Of a stretch of 64,000 nt of DNA, positions 8,377 to 15,259 are shown piece by piece. The translations under genes and the position numbers were made by a program. Positions within the stretch are counted from its first letter, which is position 1. Every line of letters starts with the position of its first letter. The stretch is from Psychromicrobium silvestre (GTDB taxonomy: Bacteria; Actinomycetota; Actinomycetes; Actinomycetales; Micrococcaceae): NCBI RefSeq assembly GCF_013408295.1, contig NZ_JACBYQ010000001.1, positions 310,001 to 374,000 on the forward strand. The letters run 5' to 3'. The notes under the pieces are model-generated. The model worked only from the letters and a program-made list of their open reading frames with translations. It searched no databases and was not told the origin of the DNA.

Positions 8377-9525
8377 TAAGCCGGCAAGCAGCGCCCAGAA
8401 AGCCGCGCCAATGCCGAGGAAACTCAGCCCCGAGGCGGCCATGAGGAAGGTGACCACCGCTCCGATTCGCTCGCTAGGCTCGGAGAGCGCCGCGGAAATC
8501 GAACTAGCCAGGGTGGAGAGCAGGGCCAGCCCGGCCACCGCCTCAAGTAGGCCGGCAGGAGCCGCGGCCACCAGGGTTACCAGGGCAGCGGAGAGAGCAG
8601 CCAACAAGAGGTAGATCCAGCCTGAGGAGAAGGCTGCTATCCAACGTCGCCGCGGATCCCGGCCAGCCTCCTCACCAGCCGCCAGGGCAGCGCTAAGCGC
8701 CGCTAGATTAATAGCGTGGCCGCCGAACGGGGCACCCAGCACGGTCCCGGCTCCGGTTACCAGCATCGATGCCCGCCAGGGTGTATCGAAGCCGAAGGAC
8801 TTCAACACGGCGACTCCCGGAACATTCTGCGAAGCCATCGTGACGATGAACAGCGGCAGCGCGATTCCAGCCATTGCCTGCCAACTGAAACCCGGGGTGG
8901 TCCAGACCAAGGTAGGTACCAACTGGGCGGAGGAGAGCGTGCTGCCGGAAACCAGAAGTTGCACTCCGATCACGACGAGCGCAACCAGGAGCGCCACCGG
9001 TACCGCCCAGCGTGCGGCGAACTTCATCATCAGCAACCAGGTAACGATGATGGGGATGACGAGTAGGGGAGTTGAGCCCAGAGCCTTGAAGGGGGCTAGG
9101 CAGAGCGAAAGCAGCACACCGGCCAGCATCGCTTGAGCCAGCGCTACTGGAATCTTCCCGATAAGACGTCCCAGTGCCGGAATTAGGCCGGTCAGTACGA
9201 CCAGGACGCCCACGGCAAGGAAGGCTCCGACGGCGGCCGGCCAGCCGCCGTCGACCGCTCCGGTGCTGACCAGCAGGGCGGCACCGGGGGTGGACCAGGC
9301 AAGGGTGATCGGAAGTTTGCTGCGCCAAGACAGCAGCAGGATGCCGAGCCCGAAACTCAGGGTGAGGGCGAGTAGCCCCGAGGCAGCCTGCGCATCATTG
9401 GCTCCCACCGCGCGTAGGCCCGCTAGCACGACGGCAAAGGAAGAGGTAAAGCCAACTAGGGCGGTGACCACTCCGGCAACGATGGGGCGGGAGAGTTCGG
9501 CCTGCGGGGCTGTGGTCGTTGACAC
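8347..9525 (-). CDS. BenE-family (benzoate/H+ symporter type) membrane transporter
   Basis: This 392-residue protein has about 12 membrane segments. The blocks ITLAWSTPGAALL, PVALAQAMLAGVLLSLCLAPF and APFGGHAINLAALSAAL match the BenE family, which belongs with nucleobase-type transporters and includes proton-benzoate symporters. No benzoate catabolic genes lie nearby, so the substrate is open. The GTG start has AGGAG five bases upstream. The 3' end overlaps zapE by 30 bases on the opposite strand. A long hairpin at 9560-9607 separates it from the small gene upstream. Confidence 0.9.
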   Translation of the reverse strand: MSTTTAPQAELSRPIVAGVVTALVGFTSSFAVVLAGLRAVGANDAQAASGLLALTLSFGLGILLLSWRSKLPITLAWSTPGAALLVSTGAVDGGWPAAVGAFLAVGVLVVLTGLIPALGRLIGKIPVALAQAMLAGVLLSLCLAPFKALGSTPLLVIPIIVTWLLMMKFAARWAVPVALLVALVVIGVQLLVSGSTLSSAQLVPTLVWTTPGFSWQAMAGIALPLFIVTMASQNVPGVAVLKSFGFDTPWRASMLVTGAGTVLGAPFGGHAINLAALSAALAAGEEAGRDPRRRWIAAFSSGWIYLLLAALSAALVTLVAAAPAGLLEAVAGLALLSTLASSISAALSEPSERIGAVVTFLMAASGLSFLGIGAAFWALLAGLLVRWLLRRR

Positions 9526-9559
9526 GGCTCTCCTGAAAGTGGTTGGAGCTCAGGACACG

Positions 9560-9607
9560 TCAAAGGCCGTCTGCGCTGCCTCACGGCAGGGCAGACGGCC
9601 TCTTTGA
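9560..9607. terminator. Long hairpin between the 74-aa gene and the BenE gene
   Basis: TCAAAGGCCGTCTGC (9560-9574) pairs with GCAGACGGCCTCTTTGA (9591-9607) apart from one bulge, with a smaller hairpin in the loop. There is no T-run, so it is either an intrinsic terminator for the minus-strand gene at 9631 or part of the 5' region of the BenE transcript. Confidence 0.6.
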
Positions 9608-9630
9608 CTTATATCGTGAGCGAAGGTCGG

Positions 9631-9855
9631 TTAGGCCTGGGGCTCAGTACCCTCAGCTGCAGGAGCTTCATCCTTGTTCAAGTTGTCAACAAAACCGCCA
9701 GCAGCATCCTGTGCGCCGTCGATCTGGTCCTTGAACTTGTCACCGGTCTTTTCGTCGATGAAATCGCCGACTTTCTCGATGCCTTCTTTGAGCTTATCCG
9801 CGTTATCGCCGATCAGATCCTCGGCCTTGCCCTTGATGTCGTCAAATAAAGACAC
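9631..9855 (-). CDS. Rv0909/MT0933-type small acidic protein (antitoxin-like)
   Basis: The protein is 74 residues, charged and mostly helical. It begins SLFDDIKGKAEDLIGDNADK and continues with IEKVGDFIDEKTGDKF, the pattern of the MT0933/Rv0909 antitoxin-like family; CsbD-type stress proteins look similar. No toxin partner (Rv0910-like START domain protein) is adjacent, so an antitoxin role is doubtful and a structural or stress role is as likely. I chose the GTG at 9855 because GGGAGGT (9860-9866) lies five bases upstream; the GTG at 9861 overlaps that site. Confidence 0.75.
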   Translation of the reverse strand: MSLFDDIKGKAEDLIGDNADKLKEGIEKVGDFIDEKTGDKFKDQIDGAQDAAGGFVDNLNKDEAPAAEGTEPQA

Positions 9856-9990
9856 GGGCACCTCCCTTCATTCAGCGGGGCCATCTTGCCCCCAACGGAA
9901 CCCATATTAGACCGAGATTTATCTCAAGCCAAGAGGAATTAAATTTTCTTTACGGTACGGAGGGTGAAATGATGGGCGAGCCGAAGGCAC

Positions 9991-10032
9991 CCGGACGAGG
10001 TGCGCCGTACCCGGCCAGCGAAAAGACGGCGC
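9991..10032 (+). promoter_or_regulatory. Guanidine-III riboswitch
   Basis: The 42 bases beginning CCGGACGAGGTGCGCCGTAC and ending AAGACGGCGC match, almost base for base as I recall it, the Thermobifida guanidine-III (ykkC-III) aptamer used for crystal structures. GCGCCGT (10002-10008) pairs with ACGGCGC (10026-10032) to form the pseudoknot. AAGGAG of the next gene begins one base after it, so guanidinium binding should alter access to the ribosome site. The downstream gene encodes a Gdx-type guanidinium exporter, the expected target. Confidence 0.93.
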
Positions 10033-10044
10033 AAGGAGTGAGTC

Positions 10045-10359
10045 ATGGCGTGGGTAATTTTGGTTATTTCCGGAGTCTTGGAAGCGGTTTGGGCAACGGC
10101 CCTGGGTAAGTCCGAAGGCTTTTCGAAACTTTGGCCGAGCGTGGTGTTCGGCGTGACAGTAGTGGCGAGCATGGCGGGTTTGGCCTGGGCGATGCGAACC
10201 CTACCGGTGGGTACTTCTTACGCTGTTTGGGTGGGGATTGGCGCCACGCTCACCGTAGGCTATGCCATGTTGACCGGAGCGGAGACTGTTTCGGTGCTGA
10301 AAATTCTGTTGCTGCTGGGCATCGTGGGCTGTGTAGTGGGACTCAAACTGCTGCACTGA
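10045..10359 (+). CDS. gdx: Guanidinium exporter Gdx (SugE-type SMR protein)
   Basis: This is a 104-residue, four-helix small multidrug resistance protein that works as a dimer in the membrane. The essential proton- and substrate-binding Glu13 is in VLEAVWATALGKSEGF, and that region with Trp16 follows the Gdx/SugE subtype and not EmrE. WAMRTLPVGTSYAVWVGIGA is the other conserved block. Gdx proteins export guanidinium in exchange for protons. AAGGAG lies six bases before the ATG, directly behind the guanidine-III riboswitch. It is a single-gene unit, so a homodimer is expected. Confidence 0.95.
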   Translation: MAWVILVISGVLEAVWATALGKSEGFSKLWPSVVFGVTVVASMAGLAWAMRTLPVGTSYAVWVGIGATLTVGYAMLTGAETVSVLKILLLLGIVGCVVGLKLLH

Positions 10360-10433
10360 AGCCTGCGAAGCTACGATTCGTAGAGCTCAGGCTGCTGGAG
10401 ACTGATAACCCCTCTTGGGTAACCGTAGGCTGC

Positions 10434-10439
10434 TAATCT
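10434..10439 (+). promoter_or_regulatory. Probable -10 element, leaderless promoter of the 10446 gene
   Basis: TAATCT, then CGCCCT, then ATG at 10446. There is no ribosome site, and the start falls at the predicted transcription start. Confidence 0.5.
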
Positions 10440-10445
10440 CGCCCT

Positions 10446-11354
10446 ATGGGAGTTCAAAGCTTGATGCCGCAGGGGCCTTTCGACTTAGCCAATCAGAATT
10501 CTTTCTTTGGTGGGTGGCCGACTCTTGCCGCGGATAATAGCGCCCTTGTGGTGGCGTTGCCGATTGAGGGGCGGAGCGCCTCGGCGGCTGTTGTGGTCAG
10601 TCAAGATGCCGATGCAAAGATTCAATTCGAAGTTCACGGTACCGACCAGGCCAGTGCAGCGGACCAGGACAACGCAGCGGTCGAGCAGGTCCGGGCCGCG
10701 CTGTCTCTTGATATTGATGCGAGAGAATGGCCAGAAGTCGGCAGGAAAGAGCAACAAATCGGCCAGTTGCAAGACAAGTACGGATTCCTCCGACCCGTCC
10801 TGTTCAATTCCCCCTATGAAGCAGCCGCTCATTTCATCATTGGGCATCGGGTTTCGATGCAGCAGGCAAGGGTCATCCGGGCTCGGATGGCGGAGCAGCT
10901 GGGGGCTCGAATTGAGGTTCGGGGTGAAAGCTTTGCGGCGTTCCCCGATTCCGAACGTCTGCTCGAAGTCACCGAGTTTCCGGGGTTGAATAGTACGAAG
11001 ATCCAGCGCTTGCATGGTGTTGCGCGGGCGGCGCTCGATGGCGTGCTGAACAGGAATCATTTGCGGAGCTTGTCTGTGGAGGAGGCCTTGGCGCAGCTGC
11101 GTACCATCGAGGGCATCGGTCCGTTCTTTGCCTCCGGAATACTCAACCGTGGCGCCGGTGTTGTCGATGGGGTGACCGACGACGAGCTCACCAAATACGC
11201 GGTCAAGCTCAGATATGGCTTAGCAGAGGATCCGACTCAGGCCGAGGTGCTGCGTATCGCTGAGAACTGGGCACCGTTCAGAATGTGGGCCGAAGTGTTG
11301 CTGCACATCTGGCTCCGGAGAGAAGCAGGCTTGCCCCGCCGTCGTCCGCGTTAG
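10446..11354 (+). CDS. AlkA-like DNA-3-methyladenine glycosylase (HhH-GPD)
   Basis: This 302-residue protein should remove alkylated bases as the first step of base excision repair. The C-terminal half carries the helix-hairpin-helix LRTIEGIGPFFASGIL (219-233), with the expected catalytic Asp in DGVTDDE (241-247). An all-helical region with FIIGHRVSMQQARVI precedes it. The N-terminal 100 residues look like the beta domain seen in AlkA proteins. TAATCT ends seven bases before the ATG and no Shine-Dalgarno is seen, so the mRNA is probably leaderless. The gene stands alone between gdx and the tRNA cluster. Confidence 0.88.
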   Translation: MGVQSLMPQGPFDLANQNSFFGGWPTLAADNSALVVALPIEGRSASAAVVVSQDADAKIQFEVHGTDQASAADQDNAAVEQVRAALSLDIDAREWPEVGRKEQQIGQLQDKYGFLRPVLFNSPYEAAAHFIIGHRVSMQQARVIRARMAEQLGARIEVRGESFAAFPDSERLLEVTEFPGLNSTKIQRLHGVARAALDGVLNRNHLRSLSVEEALAQLRTIEGIGPFFASGILNRGAGVVDGVTDDELTKYAVKLRYGLAEDPTQAEVLRIAENWAPFRMWAEVLLHIWLRREAGLPRRRPR

Positions 11355-11476
11355 CCGTAACGGACCGTTCTCGATGATCGAAAGGTCAACTGAGGTTGGG
11401 GGACTCTAATTTTAGTTGAGCTGTCTCAGGACAAATGTTGTCCGGCATTGCCAGGAGTGGTCAATAACCAGGCAAC

Positions 11477-11501
11477 AAAAAGCCCCCGGAATTCCGGGGG
11501 C
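11477..11501 (-). terminator. Rho-independent terminator of the minus-strand tRNA cluster
   Basis: GCCCCCGGAA/TTCCGGGGGC is a perfect GC-rich hairpin, followed on the minus strand by TTTTTG. It lies eight bases after tRNA-Val. Confidence 0.9.
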
Positions 11502-11509
11502 TTTCTCTG

Positions 11510-11581
11510 TGGGCGATACTGGGATCGAACCAGTGACCTCTTCCGTGTCAGGGAAGCGCGCTACCGCTGCGCCAATCGCCC
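11510..11581 (-). tRNA. tRNA-Val (GAC)
   Basis: The acceptor stem is GGGCGAT with ATCGCCC. The anticodon loop CTGACAC sits in stem CTTCC/GGAAG and reads GAC, and the T arm holds GGTTCGATCC. It is the last of three co-oriented tRNA genes. CCA is not encoded. Confidence 0.95.
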
Positions 11582-11598
11582 AATTCTCTCCAGACGAG

Positions 11599-11669
11599 AG
11601 GTGGGAACGGGATTCGAACCCGTGTACGCGGCTTTGCAGGCCGCTGCCTCGCCTCTCGGCCACCCCACC
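11599..11669 (-). tRNA. tRNA-Cys (GCA)
   Basis: The acceptor stem is GGTGGGG with TCCCACC, including one G-T pair. The loop CTGCAAA gives anticodon GCA, and the T arm holds GGTTCGAATCC. It lies 17 bases from tRNA-Val. Confidence 0.95.
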
Positions 11670-11733
11670 GGGTTCTAAACTTGCCCGCTGCTACTACTGC
11701 TGGCAAACGGGTTACGGTTGACAGTTTCCTGCG

Positions 11734-11805
11734 AGCGGATGACGAGATTCGAACTCGCGACCCTCACCTTGGCAAGGTGATGCTCTACCACTGAGCCACA
11801 TCCGC
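11734..11805 (-). tRNA. tRNA-Gly (GCC)
   Basis: The acceptor stem is GCGGATG with CATCCGC. The loop TTGCCAA gives anticodon GCC. It is the first gene of the minus-strand Gly-Cys-Val array. Confidence 0.95.
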
Positions 11806-11899
11806 AGAAGGAACGGGTTTTGGCCCTGAGTTGAGTTGTTGAGAACCAGCTTTTTGGGGCTAATTCGCGGTAACTTTCCTCGTGTTCCTGCGAGTAAAA

Positions 11900-11927
11900 A
11901 CTCTATCCGACGATCCGGGAAACGCAA
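11900..11927 (-). promoter_or_regulatory. Promoter of the tRNA-Gly-Cys-Val cluster
   Basis: On the minus strand TTGCGT (11927-11922) is followed after 16 bases by TAGAGT (11905-11900). The elements resemble the rpsA promoter (TTGCGT, 17 bases, TAGACT) in this window. Confidence 0.6.
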
Positions 11928-12075
11928 AATCACCTCCCTCGACGGCGCGTTTCCGGGCCTTCCGAGGCCCGGGCTCCGGTGCATCGCTCGGTTCCGGGAT
12001 GGAAGTTCCAAGGGTGGAAGTTCCGGGGGCGGACCCCAAGGAGTCGAGATTCTCGCTGGGGCTGGATGCCTGAGC

Positions 12076-12107
12076 CCAGTGAGATTCGCATTTCAGTGGG
12101 ACCAGGT
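12076..12107. repeat. Intergenic palindromic repeat, family I copy A
   Basis: CCAGTGAGATTCGCATTTCA followed by GTGGGACCAGG. The arms CCAGTGA and TCAGTGG pair with one mismatch. Related copies lie at 18431 and 53864. Confidence 0.6.
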
Positions 12108-12236
12108 ACCTGAAAGTTGGGCGGCGGCCACCTCGGAGCAGTGGACAAAGCGGGGCATAGCAACAGGCCGTTGTGAGGGGGCCACGTCGATTAGGCAGCC
12201 TGGCGGAATATCAGATACGCTCTTTGAGCAGTATGC

Positions 12237-12308
12237 GGGCGATTGGCGCAGTGGTAGCGCGCTTCGTTCACACCGAAGAGGTCACTGGTTCGAACCCAGT
12301 ATCGCCCA
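12237..12308 (+). tRNA. tRNA-Val (CAC)
   Basis: The acceptor stem is GGGCGAT with ATCGCCC. The loop TTCACAC gives anticodon CAC, and the T arm holds GGTTCGAACCC. Its body is nearly identical to the oppositely oriented tRNA-Val(GAC) at 11510, so the two isoacceptors form an inverted pair about 650 bases apart. Confidence 0.95.
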
Positions 12309-12316
12309 CCGCACAG

Positions 12317-12357
12317 AAATGGCTTTGAACGATTGAACCTCGTTCAAAGCCATTTTG
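12317..12357 (+). terminator. Terminator after tRNA-Val (CAC)
   Basis: AAATGGCTTTGAACG pairs with CGTTCAAAGCCATTT, giving a 15-bp stem closed by a short loop and followed by TTG. Confidence 0.85.
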
Positions 12358-12417
12358 CTTCCAAGGCTGTTTTCGTCAGCCCAGTTCTTGGAGGCTCGCT
12401 CCAACTTTCGCACAATC

Positions 12418-12423
12418 TATGCT
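12418..12423 (+). promoter_or_regulatory. Probable -10 element of the 12431 gene
   Basis: TATGCT is followed by TAGCTGC and the ATG at 12431, consistent with a leaderless start. This argues against the ATG at 12419, which lies inside the element. Confidence 0.45.
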
Positions 12424-12430
12424 TAGCTGC

Positions 12431-13720
12431 ATGGCGCAAAGCACAATCGGAAAATCCAGATACGCCACCGAAGAGTGGTTTCGGCGGCAGGGTCTACCTT
12501 ATTTCGTGACGCCCCGGGATCGATCCCGGCACCTGCTAGCTCGCTCCGCACCCACGCTGTTTTACTTTGCGTTGCTGGCTTTCGCGCTCGCCCTCACCTC
12601 TCATTCCACCCTGCTGACAAAAGATAGTGACGCTATCAGTGACGAGGAAGCGTGGTTGGTACTGGTGATGCTGGCCGCGGTTATCTTGCTTCCGCTGGGG
12701 TGTGCCTTGCTAGCTCTCAGGCTTTTGCGGGGACGGACCGGCGCGGCCAGGCTAACCGCACTGGCGTCCTTCTTTCTGCTATTAGTGGTGGATCCTCTGC
12801 TCACGCTGGGTGCTACCGCAGACCGCTGGTGGGACGATATTTTGGCCAGCCTCCTTGTTTTGGCGATAGTTCTGTTGCTGATATTGGCGTTGACCTGGTT
12901 GGGTGTTGGGTCGCTCTTAGGCTGGAGTCTGCGCGCCGCGATTCGTCAGCTATCCGCCATCTGGCTGCTCGCTGCGATTGCCCTCCCGCTGCTCATCCTG
13001 GTGGTGATCTCGGTGTTCTACGCTCAAGAGTTCTGGCAAGTGGCGGCGACCCTGCAGCGTGGTCAGGTGTTCTGGCTTATCGTGTTTTTGCTGAGCATTG
13101 GCATGCTCTTTTTGATTTACAGCACGCGCAAGGAACTGCGCGATATGCCGGCCACGCTGAACCACGAGGACGTAAGCAATGATCCGGGGGAGGACGAGCC
13201 TAAGCCGCAGGGGAATTGGTCGGAACTCAATCGAGCCAAGCAAGCCAATATTGTTCTGGTAATGGTGCTCGCCCAGTGCTTCCAGGTGTTGATCTTTGGC
13301 GTCCTGGTCTTCGCTTTCATTATGGCGCTCAATGCGCTTTCGGTACCTCAATCTTTGGCGGTTCAGTGGGCCGGTAAACCGTCCGTGGACTTGCAGTTGC
13401 TGGGCATCAGCCTGCCGGTGCCGGAGGTTCCGGTTCGGGTGGCGGCCTTCCTGAGCGCTATCGCCGCACTGAACTTTGTGGTCTCGATTAACTCGAGTAA
13501 GGAGTATCGAGATGCCTTCTTCGATCCGCTGATCGTGCAAACTCAGCGGGCTCTGACCACTCACGCCGAGTATCAACGTGAATTGATACTCGAGAAAAAG
13601 AGCAGCGAAAGAGCTCGGGACAAAATAGACAGTGAGGGGTCGAAGAAAGCTGTGGAAGAGCCAGCTCAAACTGCTGCGCCGGAGCTATTGTCGGAGCCAG
13701 ATGACATAGTGGAACCATGA
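12431..13720 (+). CDS. Conserved membrane protein of unknown function
   Basis: This 429-residue protein has about eight membrane helices and a charged cytoplasmic tail (residues about 365-429, rich in Glu, Lys and Ser). The N-terminus contains YATEEWFRRQGLPYFVTPRDR before the first helix. I cannot assign a family function. The ATG at 12431 is chosen because a -10-like TATGCT covers the alternative ATG at 12419. The stop overlaps the next start by four bases (ATGA), so this protein is translationally coupled to the nuclease-like protein; the two probably act together. Confidence 0.75.
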   Translation: MAQSTIGKSRYATEEWFRRQGLPYFVTPRDRSRHLLARSAPTLFYFALLAFALALTSHSTLLTKDSDAISDEEAWLVLVMLAAVILLPLGCALLALRLLRGRTGAARLTALASFFLLLVVDPLLTLGATADRWWDDILASLLVLAIVLLLILALTWLGVGSLLGWSLRAAIRQLSAIWLLAAIALPLLILVVISVFYAQEFWQVAATLQRGQVFWLIVFLLSIGMLFLIYSTRKELRDMPATLNHEDVSNDPGEDEPKPQGNWSELNRAKQANIVLVMVLAQCFQVLIFGVLVFAFIMALNALSVPQSLAVQWAGKPSVDLQLLGISLPVPEVPVRVAAFLSAIAALNFVVSINSSKEYRDAFFDPLIVQTQRALTTHAEYQRELILEKKSSERARDKIDSEGSKKAVEEPAQTAAPELLSEPDDIVEP

Positions 13721-14565
13721 CTCAGCCAGCCTTAGCCCACGCCACCGAGTTCGGACGGATGTACGCCCGTTCGCTGACCGAGCAGCCGGTGGTGCCATCG
13801 ATCACCACCGTGATCGGGATGGAAGCGATGGATTTGAGCGGCTGGGCGGGATACATGGCGGCCAGCGCACTCGCCGCGAATGCTGGCTTGGCGACGGCGG
13901 CGGGCAGCCCGGAACGGCTGCGGCCCTTGGTGCGGGAATCAGCAGGCGCTGCCGAGGCTTATCGCAATGACGCGGCGGCCCGTGGTGACCGGGTGCATTT
14001 CTATGCAGAGCAAATCGCTTTACGCAGCCTGGACCGGGAACACGAAGTGGATCGCGCCCGCTCCGAGCTGGCCGAGCACCAGGAAACGGGCTTCGCAGAT
14101 CGCTTCGATGATTGGTGGAAAGACTATGCGGTGCAAGCCATCGCCCCGGAAGTGACCATTTGGAATCAGAGTGTGGGATACGCGGGAACCATGGATCTGG
14201 TGGCACAGATTTCCGGCAGATTGTGCTTGATCGACTACAAAACCAAGGGTACCGACCGGAATGGTGCGATCAAGACTCTAGATCCCAAGGTCGTGATGCA
14301 GCTGGTGGCCGGAATGAAGGCAGAAGAAGGCTTGCTGGACGCCGCCCAGGGCGGCTGGGAAGACTGGCGTTACGGTGATCAACCGCTCCTGCTGGCGGTG
14401 GCCATCGGGGAGACCGAGGTGCGCCCCTGGCGAGCCAATCCAGAGGTGCTACCGCAGTATTGGTACAAATTCTGTGCGCTGAGAAGGTTGTGGGAACGCA
14501 ATGTCGAAGCGCATCGAGCCGGGCAGCCGCTTTTGACGGTGGCGCCGCCCGCTAATCCGTCCTAG
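13717..14565 (+). CDS. PD-(D/E)XK-like protein (RecB/Cas4-type nuclease fold)
   Basis: The 282-residue protein carries the order of motifs seen in RecB-family nucleases: RGDRVH (90-94), Glu145, GTMD with Asp160, LIDYKTK with Asp173 and Lys175, and QLVAGM with Gln195. These match metal-dependent PD-(D/E)XK enzymes. No helicase or Cas gene is adjacent. It is coupled by an ATGA overlap to a membrane protein of unknown role. I am confident of the fold from the motifs and unsure of the substrate; single-stranded DNA is only a family-based guess. Confidence 0.75.
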   Translation: MTQPALAHATEFGRMYARSLTEQPVVPSITTVIGMEAMDLSGWAGYMAASALAANAGLATAAGSPERLRPLVRESAGAAEAYRNDAAARGDRVHFYAEQIALRSLDREHEVDRARSELAEHQETGFADRFDDWWKDYAVQAIAPEVTIWNQSVGYAGTMDLVAQISGRLCLIDYKTKGTDRNGAIKTLDPKVVMQLVAGMKAEEGLLDAAQGGWEDWRYGDQPLLLAVAIGETEVRPWRANPEVLPQYWYKFCALRRLWERNVEAHRAGQPLLTVAPPANPS

Positions 14566-14662
14566 GTGCCTGAGGCTTCTTTGGTCCCGGAATATTGGCC
14601 CTAGGTGACTGCCCCTAGAATATTGGGGACGGTTGATGCAGACAGATAGGGTTCAAGGGTTC

Positions 14663-15259
14663 ATGGCTATTCTTCAGATCCGGCTGATCGGAGACCCGGT
14701 GCTGCGCACCGTGGCGGAGCCGGTTACCGAGTTCGGCCCGGAATTGGCCAAACTGATCGCGGACATGATGGAAACCATGGATGATGTGGATGGTGCGGGT
14801 CTGGCTGCGCCGCAGATTGGCGTGGGGAAGCGGATCTTCACCTACCGGATCGGTGATCAGTCTGGTCATGTGATCAACCCGGTGATCGAAAATGGCGAAG
14901 AAGATCAGCAGCCGGGAGCGGAAGGTTGCCTTTCCGTACCGGGCTTGGGCTTCGTCACCGCCCGTAAGCAATTCAGCCGGGTTCGCGGAGTTGATCTGAA
15001 CGGTGAACCACTCACCATCGAAGCAGAGGGAATGCTGGCTCGTTGCTTGCAGCACGAAACCGACCACCTCGATGGCAAACTCTATGTGGACCGGCTGAGC
15101 GGCGAAGACCGGAAGTCCGCATTGCGGGCGATCCGGGACGAGAATTATGACCAGATCGCGGCTCGCACCACGGCTAAGCGTGCTCAGACGGTAGGGTCCA
15201 GTTTCAGTTCCGGCGCGAACTCCTTTTCCACCGCAGCGAACGCCCGTTCCCGAGCATGA
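14663..15259 (+). CDS. def: Peptide deformylase
   Basis: Def removes the formyl group from nascent proteins. All three signature motifs are present: GAGLAAPQIG, EGCLSVPG and HETDHLDG, the Cys and two His binding the metal. The ATG at 14663 gives MAILQIRLIGDPVL, fits the family and has AAGGG five bases upstream; the frame extends to a TTG at 14633. With TAGAAT at 14616-14621 as -10, the leader would be about 35 bases. The 3' end overlaps fmt by four bases, coupling formyl removal with formyl addition to initiator tRNA. A charged C-terminal extension of about 25 residues follows the core. Confidence 0.96.
   Translation: MAILQIRLIGDPVLRTVAEPVTEFGPELAKLIADMMETMDDVDGAGLAAPQIGVGKRIFTYRIGDQSGHVINPVIENGEEDQQPGAEGCLSVPGLGFVTARKQFSRVRGVDLNGEPLTIEAEGMLARCLQHETDHLDGKLYVDRLSGEDRKSALRAIRDENYDQIAARTTAKRAQTVGSSFSSGANSFSTAANARSRA

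Larger units (their letters stand above)
11806..12236. other. Gene-free region between divergent tRNA transcription units
   Basis: No convincing coding sequence is seen in these 431 bases; open frames here lack ribosome sites and recognisable products. It holds a promoter for the minus-strand tRNAs (11900-11927), GC-rich inverted repeats around 11960-11985, a TGGAAGTTCC direct repeat near 12000 and 12017, and a copy of an intergenic palindromic repeat at 12076-12107. Confidence 0.6.

Noticed and set aside
9631-9855. Toxin-antitoxin system around the Rv0909-like protein
   Set aside because: No toxin gene lies on either side; the neighbours are a BenE transporter and the gdx unit.
13717-14565. 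Cas4 protein of a CRISPR system
   Set aside because: No Cas1, Cas2 or repeat array is present and the Cas4 iron-sulfur cysteines are missing.
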